60,517 bases of DNA from a bacterium (GCA_003245715.1 QKCJ01000025.1:1-60517), one strand, 5' to 3'. Numbered from the stretch's first letter, positions 36,001-43,812 are shown. The notes: generated by a model from the sequence alone, not told the origin. Numbers and translations: made by a program.

Positions 36001-36352
36001 TTCCTTCCTTGCCCTCAATGCCCAGAACCTTCTCGACCTCAACCTCGACGGGCAGGCCGTGGGTGTCCCAGCCGGCCTTGCGCGGAACGTCAAAGCCCTG
36101 CATGGCGCGGAATCTCGGGAAGAGGTCCTTGATAACACGGGTCAGCACATGCCCTGGATGCGGGATACCGTTAGCGGTGGGCGGGCCTTCGAAGAAGACA
36201 TATGAGCCCTTACCGTTTTCGGCTGAGCGCTTCTTGCCCTGAGCGAGCTGCTTGTCGAAAATCTTGTTCTCAGTCCAGAATTTCATCCACTCCTTCTCGG
36301 AGCTTTGGAAGTCAATTTCCCGTGGTACGGGTCTGAAGGTGTTCTTGCACAT
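33008..36352 (-). CDS. ileS: Isoleucyl-tRNA synthetase, eukaryote/archaeal-like type
   Basis: A 1114-residue class I synthetase that charges tRNA-Ile. The HIGH-type motif is HPGH in PPTANGIPHPGH (about residue 67), and the KMSKS motif is KMSKSKGN at about residue 645. The editing (CP1) domain includes LFLAWTTTPWTLLSN. The long C-terminus with a valyl-like anticodon domain and the sequence around GWDTHGLPVEVEVEK mark the IleS2/eukaryotic-like group, which is often naturally resistant to mupirocin. The ATG at 36352 has AAGG eight bases ahead; an earlier in-frame start at 36379 lacks one. Its 5' leader carries an Ile-rich leader peptide and an attenuator (36427-36549), so expression should rise when charged tRNA-Ile falls. 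Confidence 0.96.
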   Translation of the reverse strand: MCKNTFRPVPREIDFQSSEKEWMKFWTENKIFDKQLAQGKKRSAENGKGSYVFFEGPPTANGIPHPGHVLTRVIKDLFPRFRAMQGFDVPRKAGWDTHGLPVEVEVEKVLGIEGKEGILDYGVEPFIKKCKDSVFKYSDLWAKMTERIGFWIDLDDPYVTYHQSYINSVWWSLKQIWDAGLIYHGHKIVPWCPRCGTALSSQEVGQGYKNVADPSAYVAFRSKDDPKVLFLAWTTTPWTLLSNVALAVHASHDYDYVKVGDETLIMASDLREKVMGKLENEVLKTVKGEELVGKEYEQLFPYATVDKPAFRVVSAHFVGLDAGTGIVHIAPAYGEDDYNVGVENDLPTINLVETDGKFMECVTEWKGMFVKEADKLIIKELKGRNQLLKSEQYLHDYPYCWRCDSPLLYYPRPAWYIRTTEIKDEMLKNNQAINWHPEHIKSGRFGNFLETNVDWALSRERYWGTPLPIWQCNCGYETAVSGSAELEKMATPESLEKLKATDGYKDGEIELHKPYVDMIELPCPRCSLNMQRVPEVIDCWYDSGSMPFAQWGYPYGRPAQGDSAEKAAQNLAASFPADFISEAIDQTRGWFYTLLAISTLLKEAAKRKAAKGADIAALKPWQQEYPLPYKNCLVLGHVCDGKGFKMSKSKGNYLDPWEILDREGADAMRWYFYSSNQPWTSVRFVEEAIRDAQKDFLVRLRNVYSFFVIYANIDGFAPAEGASPANMKPESFSSASTFVPLSERSQLDKWMVSKLENAACAVAENLENMNILSAAQALGDLVEGLSNWFVRRSRDRFWASEKNTEKWSAYWTLYEALGRISILIAPFTPFMAEELYQRLFKDLFPTLPESVHLCQWPELNEARTNKTIEKQMDLVREIASLGLSARAANKLKVRQPLSKAVVILSDPQMQASIEEMAPVVRDELNVKELEFAQDAATYVQYQVKPDFKKLGPKLGPKVKLCAAALAKANSAEIVSAIESESKYIVNLEGEDFELTGEELDIRIDAKEGFAAQSGRGAVVAIDETITEELLREGLARELINRIQGMRKELDFAYEARIAVRIGTGGSVARAALENAENIAAETLATDLKVEFEDLGEVREFNIGDEEVRISIKSL

Positions 36353-36426
36353 TTGTTTTACCTTAAAATATATAGTCAACTAAAAGAATAATTCGTTTTT
36401 ATAGTCAAACTGGAAAACAGGCTAAT

Positions 36427-36451
36427 AAAAAAACCCCCGGCTTGCCGGAGG
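36427..36451 (-). terminator. ileS attenuator terminator hairpin
   Basis: On the - strand, CCTCCGGC pairs with GCCGGGGG (one G-T pair), and a run of seven T follows directly at 36433-36427. It lies 75 bp before the ileS start codon and 48 bp after the leader peptide stop, with no gene between, so it can only act as an attenuator. Confidence 0.88.
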
Positions 36452-36491
36452 TGTTCGCTGTTTTTTTAAGTCAATAAGCAACACGCCCCGG
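36445..36491 (-). promoter_or_regulatory. ileS antiterminator stem
   Basis: On the - strand, CCGGGGCGTGTT (36491-36480) pairs with AACACCTCCGG (36455-36445): 11 base pairs with one bulged C and one G-T pair. This uses up the 5' arm of the terminator hairpin, so the two structures exclude each other. A competing upstream stem pairs CTCCGTAGA (36506-36498, spanning the leader stop codon) with TCTACCGGGG (36495-36486). Confidence 0.82.
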
Positions 36492-36498
36492 TAGATGT

Positions 36499-36549
36499 CT
36501 ACGGAGTAATAATAATAATGTTGCGTATAATTCGTACAGATTTTATCAC
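36499..36549 (-). CDS. Isoleucine-rich leader peptide of ileS
   Basis: A 16-codon frame read on the - strand: GTG start, then codons giving IKSVRIIRNIIIITP and a TAG stop. Seven of the sixteen residues are isoleucine (ATT or ATA), with four consecutive ATT codons two codons before the stop codon (only Thr and Pro intervene). AGGAG lies ten bases upstream of the GTG, inside a transcript that should start near 36594. Position, composition and the following alternative hairpins match leader peptides of biosynthetic attenuators such as ilvL and of the synthetase leader pheM. A ribosome stalled at the Ile run would mask the first arm of the competing stem and favour the antiterminator; a ribosome reaching TAG would cover the second arm and favour termination. 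Confidence 0.85.
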   Translation of the reverse strand: MIKSVRIIRNIIIITP

Positions 36550-36600
36550 GGTTGAGCCGCTCCTGAAGCTTCTGCCTCAAATCAGTATTAATCTTGCAGA

Positions 36601-36628
36601 ATTATAAGAATGAAGGACTGGATGTCAA
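36601..36628 (-). promoter_or_regulatory. Consensus promoter of the ileS leader
   Basis: On the - strand, a perfect TTGACA (36628-36623) and perfect TATAAT (36606-36601) are 16 bp apart. Predicted transcription start is near 36594, 45 nt upstream of the leader peptide GTG. Confidence 0.88.
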
Positions 36629-36762
36629 GAAATATTGGTGTAAAAAATATTTACATTGGCGCGGCTAAAAAAAGTTCAATCAACTCTGGAAATAGATAAT
36701 TCTATCGCCATAATATTATACGATTATGTAAAAACGCTGGTTTACCTGATAAGGAATATTTA

Positions 36763-39519
36763 ATGAGCTCTGATACTGAATCAAAGACCAATACTTTTGA
36801 TATGCCCAAGCATTATAATGCTGCGGATGTTGAGGATAAATGGTATGACGCCTGGGAGCAGGCGGGGTGTTTTGAGGCTGTGGTTGACAAGAAGAAGCAG
36901 CCTTATACAGTTGTCATTCCGCCGCCTAATGTTACGGGTATTCTCCACATGGGGCATGCACTTAATAATACTCTTCAGGATATTCTCGTCCGTACCGAGA
37001 GGATGCGCGGCAAGAACGCTCTCTGGCAGCCGGGTACAGACCATGCGGGTATTGCTACGCAGAATGTTGTTGAGCGTGAGCTCAAGAAAGACGGCCTGCA
37101 CCGTGACGATCTTGGTCGCGAGAAATTCATCAAGAAGGTCTGGGAGTGGAAGGAGCAGTATGGCTCGACGATCATTCACCAGCTCAAGAAACTCGGCTCG
37201 TCCTGTGACTGGCAGCGTGAGCGTTTCACTATGGACGAAGGGTTATCCCGTGCGGTGCGTTCGGTCTTTGTCCGTCTCTATGAGCAGGGGCTTCTCTATC
37301 GCGGGCGCAAGCTGATTAACTGGTGCCCTAAAGACCATACCGCGCTGGCTGATGATGAAGTTGAGCATGAGGATAAAGAGGGCAAGCTTTGGCATATCCG
37401 TTACGCCGTCAAGGATAGCCCGCGCCATATTATTGTAGCAACAACCCGTCCAGAGACAATGCTTGGTGACACGGCTGTAGCCGTTCATCCTGATGATGAG
37501 CGTTATAAGGAACTGGTCGGCCAGAAGCTGATTCTGCCGATTGTTGAGCGTGAGATTCCGGTTATTGCCGACGATTTTGTTGATCCTAAATTCGGAACAG
37601 GCTGTGTTAAGGTCACTCCCGCGCACGACCCGAATGACTATGAGTGCGGCCTGCGTAATAACCTTGAACAGATTATTGTTATCGGTGAAGACGGCAGGAT
37701 GACTGAGGCGGCTGGCAAGTATCAGGGGCTTGACCGTTTTCGTTGCCGCGAGAAACTTGTTGAAGAGCTTGAGCAGAAGAAGTGCATCGAGAAGATCGAC
37801 GAACATATGCATGCAGTTGGTCATTGCTACCGTTGCAACACGGTTATTGAGCCATATCTTTCCGAGCAGTGGTTTGTCAGCATGAAGCCGCTGGCTGAAA
37901 AAGCGATTGAAGCGAGCAAGAACGGCGAGGTTAAATTCCACCCCGCACGCTGGGAGAGGGTTTACCTTTCATGGCTCGAGAATGTCCGCGACTGGTGTAT
38001 CAGCCGTCAGATCTGGTGGGGACACCGGATGCCGGTCTGGTATTGTCAGGATTGTGATGAGGTCATTGTTTCTGAGATTGATCCGACTGAGTGTCCTAAG
38101 TGTAATTCGGCTAACCTCAGGCAGGAATCGGATGTGCTTGACACCTGGTTCAGTTCTGCTTTGTGGCCGTTCTCGACCTTGGGCTGGCCGGACAATACTG
38201 AAGACCTTTCATACTTCTATCCGACAAGTACGCTTGTAACTGACCGGGGTATCATTTACTTCTGGGTGGCGCGAATGGTTATGATGGGGCTGCAGTTCAT
38301 GGGACGCGTGCCGTTCAAGAATGTTTATATCCACGGAACGATCCTCGATGAATTTGGCGCGAAAATGTCAAAGTCAAAGGGCAATGGTATTGATCCGCTG
38401 GTAATGATTAAGGGCGGAAGCCAGCAGCGCTTTGGCAAGGAACATACTTTTGAGGGTTATGGCGCGGACGCGATCCGTTATACACTGGCGGCCTTGACGA
38501 CTGAAGGTCAGGACATAAAACTCAGTCCGACACGTTTTGACATGGGGCGCAACTTCATCAACAAGGTCTGGAACGCTTCTCGTTTTGTCATGATGAATCT
38601 GGCGGAGCTTGAGCTTGATAATTCTGAAGTCAGAGAGAGCGAACTGGCCTTTGAAGACCGCTGGATTATCTCACGCCTTAACGAAGTAATAAAGGATATG
38701 ACTGAAGCGTTTGATTCTTTCCGTTACAGTGATCTTGCCAAGGCTATTTACGACTTTACCTGGCGCGATTACTGCGACTGGTATGTTGAGATGGTCAAGC
38801 AGCGGATGCGCGACGGTGGCCGCAGCGCACAGGTTGCCGGGCGGGTGTTGGCGACGGTTCTTGATAACATTTTGCGTCTGCTTCATCCGATTGCGCCGTT
38901 CTTCACCGAAGAGGTCTGGACTGCGCTTAACGGTATTTGTCCTAGCCGCGGTCTTGGGGCGGATGAGCCGCAAGCAGGTAAATTCCTGATGATCGAGAAG
39001 TGGCCGGAGGTTGTTGAGACTGCGCGTGATGAGGCTCTTGAGAAATCAATGGAGAGCGTGCAGGATATTGTGCGTGCGATCCGTAATATCCGGGCGAAGT
39101 TTAATATTCCTCCAAAGGATGGTATCAAGGCTGTTCTCAGTGGTGCGAGTGAGGATTTTGTCGAGACAGTTTCAGGTTGTGTTGAGCTGATAAAGTCGCA
39201 GGCCGGCGCGGATGAGGTTGAGCTTGGTGTCGGACTTGAAAAGCCTGATGTATCGGCGGCGGAAATCCTCAATGGCGGACAGGTTTTTGTTTCTCTTGAA
39301 GGTTTCATGGATGTTGAACTTGAGAAGAGACGTGTTGCCAAGGAGTTGGAGGTAAAAGAGAAATCATTGGCTGCGCTTAATGGCAAACTGAGGAATGAAG
39401 GCTTCCTTGCCAAGGCGCCGGAGGACGTTGTTGCGCGGGAGAAGGAGCGCAAGGTTGAACTTACAAGGCAGATTAAGGAGCTGATGGATCTGGCGGCAAG
39501 CCTTGAAGTTAATTCTTAA
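36763..39519 (+). CDS. valS: Valyl-tRNA synthetase
   Basis: A 918-residue class I synthetase. The HIGH-type motif is HMGH in GILHMGHALNN (about residue 65); KMSKSKGNG is at about residue 535. The editing domain has IIVATTRPETMLGDTAVAVHPDD, which proofreads Thr-tRNA-Val. The C-terminal coiled-coil arm (LEKRRVAKELEVKEKSLAALNGKL) is characteristic of bacterial ValS. It is divergent from ileS across a 410-bp control region; no Val-rich leader was seen on its side. AAGGA lies seven bases before the ATG. A coiled-coil protein gene follows after 24 bp. Confidence 0.97.
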   Translation: MSSDTESKTNTFDMPKHYNAADVEDKWYDAWEQAGCFEAVVDKKKQPYTVVIPPPNVTGILHMGHALNNTLQDILVRTERMRGKNALWQPGTDHAGIATQNVVERELKKDGLHRDDLGREKFIKKVWEWKEQYGSTIIHQLKKLGSSCDWQRERFTMDEGLSRAVRSVFVRLYEQGLLYRGRKLINWCPKDHTALADDEVEHEDKEGKLWHIRYAVKDSPRHIIVATTRPETMLGDTAVAVHPDDERYKELVGQKLILPIVEREIPVIADDFVDPKFGTGCVKVTPAHDPNDYECGLRNNLEQIIVIGEDGRMTEAAGKYQGLDRFRCREKLVEELEQKKCIEKIDEHMHAVGHCYRCNTVIEPYLSEQWFVSMKPLAEKAIEASKNGEVKFHPARWERVYLSWLENVRDWCISRQIWWGHRMPVWYCQDCDEVIVSEIDPTECPKCNSANLRQESDVLDTWFSSALWPFSTLGWPDNTEDLSYFYPTSTLVTDRGIIYFWVARMVMMGLQFMGRVPFKNVYIHGTILDEFGAKMSKSKGNGIDPLVMIKGGSQQRFGKEHTFEGYGADAIRYTLAALTTEGQDIKLSPTRFDMGRNFINKVWNASRFVMMNLAELELDNSEVRESELAFEDRWIISRLNEVIKDMTEAFDSFRYSDLAKAIYDFTWRDYCDWYVEMVKQRMRDGGRSAQVAGRVLATVLDNILRLLHPIAPFFTEEVWTALNGICPSRGLGADEPQAGKFLMIEKWPEVVETARDEALEKSMESVQDIVRAIRNIRAKFNIPPKDGIKAVLSGASEDFVETVSGCVELIKSQAGADEVELGVGLEKPDVSAAEILNGGQVFVSLEGFMDVELEKRRVAKELEVKEKSLAALNGKLRNEGFLAKAPEDVVAREKERKVELTRQIKELMDLAASLEVNS

Positions 39520-39543
39520 ATAACAAACGAAAGTTGGGCAGAC

Positions 39544-40380
39544 ATGTTTGGTATAAAGGGAATGGCTTTTTCTGCAGGTTTTGCGGCGTTTGCTATTGGT
39601 GGGACGTGGCATTACCTCAAACAGAATAATCCTGAGTTGCAGGAGCAGATAAAGTCCAAGGAAGGTATTACGGAGGCTACGACGAATTTTTATAGCCCCG
39701 TATCGTTGCAGAAACTTACTGGTGAGGCTCCCGCGACCAATAACAGGACGCAGGACGCAAAACAGGGAATTATTGATAAGTTTACCGGTAAGGTAAGTAA
39801 AATTAATGAGCAGCGTAACTGTAAGCTTGATGAGGTTGGCGGCATCTCTGATACGTCTGCAGAAAGGACGCCTTCGGTAAGTGTGGCGGCGGACAATTCT
39901 GAGCTTGTGAAATTGCGGGCTGAGAATCAGCGCCTTAATTCCGAGCTTGCAGAGTTGCGGAAAAATTATAATGACGTTCGTGACAAATATACTTCTATGC
40001 TTCTGGGTAAAGACAGGGCGGTGGATAAGGCGCCGGAGGTTACTGCTGATACCACGGCATTGAAAAACGAACTCAATGAATATAAGGATCGCTACTTCAA
40101 GCTTCTGCACCAGTATGAAGATCAGAAAGCGGAACTTGAAAAAGTAAAAAAGGAATTTGAAGAAGCTTTTAACAGTGTCGTCAGCGCGGAGACAAAAGAC
40201 AAGCCGGAGATTAAACGGCAGGCTTTTTATTACCGCACAAAATGCCAGAAGCTTGAAGAAACACACAAGCAGGTTCTTCAGCATTACAAATTACTGACCG
40301 ATGAGTTAAAGGCTGAATTGGAGCAGTACAGAACTAATGGTAAGAAAAATTCAGATACCAGTGAAACTCAGGAGAAATAA
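39544..40380 (+). CDS. Membrane-anchored coiled-coil protein
   Basis: A 278-residue protein of no recognised family. A hydrophobic N-terminus (about residues 5-22) may anchor it in the inner membrane without cleavage. A long coiled coil follows from about residue 120 onward: KLRAENQRLNSELAELRKNY, then LKNELNEYKDRYFKLLHQ. The overall composition is charged and alpha-helical. The gene lies 24 bp after valS and 3 bp before galK, whose ribosome site is inside this coding end, so the three genes are probably one transcript. Confidence 0.75.
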   Translation: MFGIKGMAFSAGFAAFAIGGTWHYLKQNNPELQEQIKSKEGITEATTNFYSPVSLQKLTGEAPATNNRTQDAKQGIIDKFTGKVSKINEQRNCKLDEVGGISDTSAERTPSVSVAADNSELVKLRAENQRLNSELAELRKNYNDVRDKYTSMLLGKDRAVDKAPEVTADTTALKNELNEYKDRYFKLLHQYEDQKAELEKVKKEFEEAFNSVVSAETKDKPEIKRQAFYYRTKCQKLEETHKQVLQHYKLLTDELKAELEQYRTNGKKNSDTSETQEK

Positions 40381-40383
40381 TAA

Positions 40384-41550
40384 ATGGAACTAATTGATAA
40401 CGCATGCGCCTCATTTGAAAAAGTTTTCGGTACTCCGGCGAGTGCTTGTGGCGTGGCTCCGGGGCGTGTGGAAGTGCTTGGCAACCACACAGATTATAAT
40501 GAAGGTTTTATTCTTTCTGCCGCGATTGACCGTCATGTCATTATCTGCGGGCGTAAAGTCGAGGGTAAGACGGCTACTGTCCATGCAACGGCTTATGGTG
40601 TCAGTGAGAGTTTTGAGATTGACGGACTGATGAAGCAGGATGCCAACTTCTGGATAAATTATATTGAAGGTGTGGTTGAACAGCTTGTTAAGATGGGCTT
40701 CAACATTGGTGGCTTTGAAGCGGTGATTGACGGTAACGTTCCGCTTGGTTCAGGCCTTTCAAGCAGTGCGGCGCTCGAGGTTGCGACGCTGCTGTTTCTC
40801 AAGGAGCTTTATCCTTTTGAGATGGATATGATTAAGGTCGCTACTACCGCGCAGGCCGCTGAGAATCAATTTGTCGGGGTCAACTGCGGTATTCTTGACC
40901 AGTTCTCAAGCGCGATGGGTAAGAAGGATCATCTGATTTTCCTCGATTGCCGTGATCTTTCAGGTTATGACCATGTGCCGATCGGCAGTGACTGCGAACT
41001 TGTAATTGCCAATACCAAGGCCAGCCACTCACTCGCTGACGGAACTTATAACCGTCTGCGTGAGAGCTGTTTTGCTGCAGCCAAGTACTTTAACGGCGTA
41101 CTTGACAAAACTGTTACCCACCTGCGCGATGTGATTTTTGAAGAGTTTGAGAAAAATGTTGACGGACTTGATTCCGCTGATATGCCGCGCGCAAAGCACG
41201 TTGTTACCGAGAATGAACGTGTTCTTACAGGGGTGGCTGCGCTTAAGAGTGGCGATCTGAAGACCATGGGTGAGTGCATGCAGAGTTCTCACTATTCAAG
41301 CCGTGATGACTTTGGCAACTCCTGCAAAGAACTTGACATCATGGTTGAGTGTGCGCAGGGCATTGACGGTTTGTATGGCTGCAGACTTTCCGGTGGTGGC
41401 TTTGGCGGCTGCACGGTTAACCTTGTTGCGGCGGATAAGGCCGAGAGTTTTTCAAAAGAACTTGCGACGCGTTATCAGGACAAGACCGGACTCGTTCCCG
41501 AAATGCATATCTGCAAAGCTGCAGACGGAGCCTTCGGCAAGAGCTTCTAG
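40384..41550 (+). CDS. galK: Galactokinase
   Basis: A 388-residue GHMP-family kinase that phosphorylates galactose at C1 using ATP in the cytoplasm. Motifs are APGRVEVLGNHTDYNEG (about residues 24-40), the ATP loop PLGSGLSSSAALE (about residue 120) and the C-terminal LSGGGFGGCTVN. In the signature the usual GEHTDYN is GNHTDYN: the Glu that contacts galactose in studied enzymes is Asn here, so a different or broader sugar substrate is possible. It is the last gene of the valS transcript, with AGGAG inside the upstream gene. The alpha-galactosidase at 12616-14625 could supply galactose. Confidence 0.92.
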   Translation: MELIDNACASFEKVFGTPASACGVAPGRVEVLGNHTDYNEGFILSAAIDRHVIICGRKVEGKTATVHATAYGVSESFEIDGLMKQDANFWINYIEGVVEQLVKMGFNIGGFEAVIDGNVPLGSGLSSSAALEVATLLFLKELYPFEMDMIKVATTAQAAENQFVGVNCGILDQFSSAMGKKDHLIFLDCRDLSGYDHVPIGSDCELVIANTKASHSLADGTYNRLRESCFAAAKYFNGVLDKTVTHLRDVIFEEFEKNVDGLDSADMPRAKHVVTENERVLTGVAALKSGDLKTMGECMQSSHYSSRDDFGNSCKELDIMVECAQGIDGLYGCRLSGGGFGGCTVNLVAADKAESFSKELATRYQDKTGLVPEMHICKAADGAFGKSF

Positions 41551-41574
41551 TTTTCACACAGACAAAAAAATAAT

Positions 41575-41617
41575 AACGGCAGCTTCCTGAAAATGGAGAG
41601 CTGCCGTTGTTTTATTT
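41575..41617 (+). terminator. Terminator after galK
   Basis: AACGGCAGCT pairs perfectly with AGCTGCCGTT around a 14-nt loop and is followed by GTTTTATTT. It lies 24 bp after the galK stop. Confidence 0.88.
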
Positions 41618-41655
41618 AAGTGCAGATTTGGTACTCTTGCGATAGCGCGTTTTTT

Positions 41656-41871
41656 TTAATGATTAAGGTTATATGCTTTCATTACCGTTTGCATGATCCC
41701 GAGGAAAATAATAACATAGCCACAGACTTTCATCAGCTTTGAAAATTTCTTTCGCCACTGTTCTGATTTTTCCTGATTACCCGGGTTTACGGGAATAACT
41801 CCGTAGGCAAACAGTAACATCATTACGCCCAGAGATATTTCGATGATCCCGTTTATTATTATTGCATACAT
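41656..41871 (-). CDS. Small two-helix membrane protein
   Basis: A 71-residue protein with two hydrophobic helices (about residues 2-23 and 47-66) and a basic linker (QEKSEQWRKKFSKL). No family was recognised. The ATG at 41871 lies two bases after the TAG of the upstream small gene, with AAAGG overlapping that stop, so translation is coupled. An earlier in-frame start at 41904 is less likely. Confidence 0.6.
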   Translation of the reverse strand: MYAIIINGIIEISLGVMMLLFAYGVIPVNPGNQEKSEQWRKKFSKLMKVCGYVIIFLGIMQTVMKAYNLNH

Positions 41872-41873
41872 CG

Positions 41874-42155
41874 CTAGCCTTTGTCGGCTCTGTTGCCCCA
41901 CCAATAGACAAATGATACTGCCGATAAACCGATCATTGCCGAAATTATAACAATGATAAGGTTTGTAAGGCTTAATGAGCCTGTTTTATGGTAAGCAGAA
42001 ATTAAGTGCCAAAGGCATACAACTAAAATTATACAAACAGGCAGAACTAATCTTCTGGCAGGGATCAGTTTTTCCTGCACAGGTTTTGTCTCGCTGTTCA
42101 CTGTTTCATTATTGTTGTTACTCTGCTTCACCTTCAATCTCTTCGTCTTCCTCAA
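41874..42155 (-). CDS. Small membrane protein overlapping the lysS end
   Basis: Up to 93 residues: a basic polar N-terminus, then two hydrophobic helices (about residues 36-55 and 63-85) ending YWWGNRADKG. No family was recognised. The start is uncertain. The frame opens at TTG 42155, within the lysS coding end; GTG codons at 42131 and 42101 are alternatives. It is coupled to the next small membrane gene, and both look like a two-gene tail of lysS. Confidence 0.5.
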   Translation of the reverse strand: MRKTKRLKVKQSNNNNETVNSETKPVQEKLIPARRLVLPVCIILVVCLWHLISAYHKTGSLSLTNLIIVIISAMIGLSAVSFVYWWGNRADKG

Positions 42156-43632
42156 GGTCAGCCTGTTCTTCCGGGCTGCGTGGTTTGAGGGTCGGGAAGA
42201 GGATGACCTCGCGGATTGAGGTATTGCCGGTCAGCAGCATCACCAGTCGGTCGATACCGATACCAAGGCCACCGGCAGGCGGCATGCCAACCTCGAGCGC
42301 TGAAACGTAATCCATGTCAACGTCGTTACAATAGCCTTCTTCATCACCTTTAACCACCTGCTCCTCAAAACGATTGCGCTGGTCAATCGGGTCGTTAAGT
42401 TCGGTAAAAGCATTGGCCAGTTCCATACCGGCGACAATAACCTCGAAGCGGTCGGTCATCTCCGGATCATCGGCATTACGTTTGCTGAGCGGGTTAAGGC
42501 TTGCCGGGTAGTGGGTGACGAAGGTCGGTTGGATGAGGTTAGGCTCGACAATCTCGTCCATGATCTCGGCCATCAGTTTGTCGCGTCCCATCTTCTCGAC
42601 ATCTGTACGCTCAAAGCCGGCCTTCATCAGGCGTGCGCGCATGGATTCGATATCATCAGCATCAGCACCACCGAATTCCTTGATAAGTTCGCTCATCTTC
42701 TTGCGCTGCCACGGAGCTTTGAGGTCGATCTCTTTATTTCCGTAGGTGATTTTGGTTGTGCCGTTGATCGTCTGAGCGCAGGAGCTGACAAGGTTTTCAG
42801 TCAGTTCCATCATGCCTTCGAAATCCGAGTACGCCTGATAAATTTCAATCATGGTAAATTCGGGGTTATGTGAGGTGTCAATGCCTTCGTTACGGAAGCT
42901 GCGGTTGATCTCGTAAACCCGGTCGAGCCCGCCAACGAGAAGACGCTTGAGGTAGGTCTCGGGGCTGATACGCATGAATAGGTCGATATCAAGTGCGTTG
43001 TGGTGGGTTACAAACGGACGAGCTGCGGCGCCACCGTAAATGCTCTGCAGCATCGGTGTCTCGACCTCCAGAAAATCCTGATTATCTAGGAACTTGCGCA
43101 CGAAACTGATAGTACGGCTACGCTTGATAAAATTCTCGCGCGCTTCATCATTGGCCGCCAAGTCAAGATATCGCCTGCGGTAGCGGATTTCAACGTCTTT
43201 GAGTCCCTTGAACTTGGCCGGCAGTGGCTCAAGGCTTTTACAGAGGAAACGGAAGAAGTCAGCAAAGATTGTGACCTCGCCGCGGCGGCTCTTCAGGATG
43301 TTACCGCGGATCTCAAGAAAGTCACCAATATCAAGCAGCTTGGTCTGATCGAAATTCTCTAGGCGCTTCTGCAGGAGGTTGACCTGAACTTTTCCCGAGC
43401 GGTCGCGCAGATCAAGCCAGACACTTTTACCCATATTGCGGACTGCAACAACCCGACCCGCCGCAATTACGTACGGCGCATCATCAGGTTCGACCTCACC
43501 CTCCGGGGCAAGTGCGCGGATTGCTTCAATATTTCCGGTTATGTCAACGCGTGAACCGTAGGGGTCAATTCCCTGCGCGCGAAGTGCTTCCATCTTTTCA
43601 ATTCGTTCCTGCCTAATCTTTTCCTTGGCCAC
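42118..43632 (-). CDS. lysS: Lysyl-tRNA synthetase, class II
   Basis: A 504-residue class II synthetase that charges tRNA-Lys. The N-terminal OB fold binds the anticodon (GRVVAVRNMGKSVWLDLRD). Motif 2 is the VYEINRSFRNEGID segment and motif 3 is GGLGIGIDRLVMLLTG. The C-terminal tail is acidic (EQADLEEDEEIEGEAE). The start is GTG at 43632 with GGAG six bases upstream. A promoter lies 50-77 bp upstream. Two small membrane protein genes follow, the first overlapping the lysS end. Confidence 0.96.
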   Translation of the reverse strand: MAKEKIRQERIEKMEALRAQGIDPYGSRVDITGNIEAIRALAPEGEVEPDDAPYVIAAGRVVAVRNMGKSVWLDLRDRSGKVQVNLLQKRLENFDQTKLLDIGDFLEIRGNILKSRRGEVTIFADFFRFLCKSLEPLPAKFKGLKDVEIRYRRRYLDLAANDEARENFIKRSRTISFVRKFLDNQDFLEVETPMLQSIYGGAAARPFVTHHNALDIDLFMRISPETYLKRLLVGGLDRVYEINRSFRNEGIDTSHNPEFTMIEIYQAYSDFEGMMELTENLVSSCAQTINGTTKITYGNKEIDLKAPWQRKKMSELIKEFGGADADDIESMRARLMKAGFERTDVEKMGRDKLMAEIMDEIVEPNLIQPTFVTHYPASLNPLSKRNADDPEMTDRFEVIVAGMELANAFTELNDPIDQRNRFEEQVVKGDEEGYCNDVDMDYVSALEVGMPPAGGLGIGIDRLVMLLTGNTSIREVILFPTLKPRSPEEQADLEEDEEIEGEAE

Positions 43633-43681
43633 ATCAATCTCCGTGTTGCTGGTAGTTAATATAAAATAAACAGATTTTTAT

Positions 43682-43709
43682 AGCATACAATTATGGAACG
43701 ATTCGTCAA
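43682..43709 (-). promoter_or_regulatory. lysS promoter
   Basis: On the - strand, TTGACG (43709-43704) and TATGCT (43687-43682) are 16 bp apart, giving a leader of about 43 nt with no leader peptide or attenuator seen. Confidence 0.65.
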
Positions 43710-43812
43710 GAGGATATGGGGTAAACTTTTATTCCGTAATGACTTCCCGACCTGATTGGCATTTCAGGCCAAGATCGGGGCTATTGCTGCTTTTGTGTTT
43801 GGTCTCAGAGCT

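Noticed and set aside
36371..36408. Direct repeat TATAGTCAA twice in the ileS leader after the attenuator
   Set aside because: Two 9-bp AT-rich copies 29 bp apart are weak evidence; no palindrome or promoter spacing supports a function.
36427..36628. T-box or 6S RNA as an explanation of the structured ileS leader
   Set aside because: No T-box core sequence or specifier loop was seen, and the structured region is too short for 6S RNA. The leader peptide plus exclusive hairpins explain the sequence better.
43742..43780. Possible terminator after the glycosyltransferase gene
   Set aside because: CCCGA...TTGGC can pair with GCCAA...TCGGG, but the stem has a large internal loop and neither strand has a T tract, so I did not annotate it.
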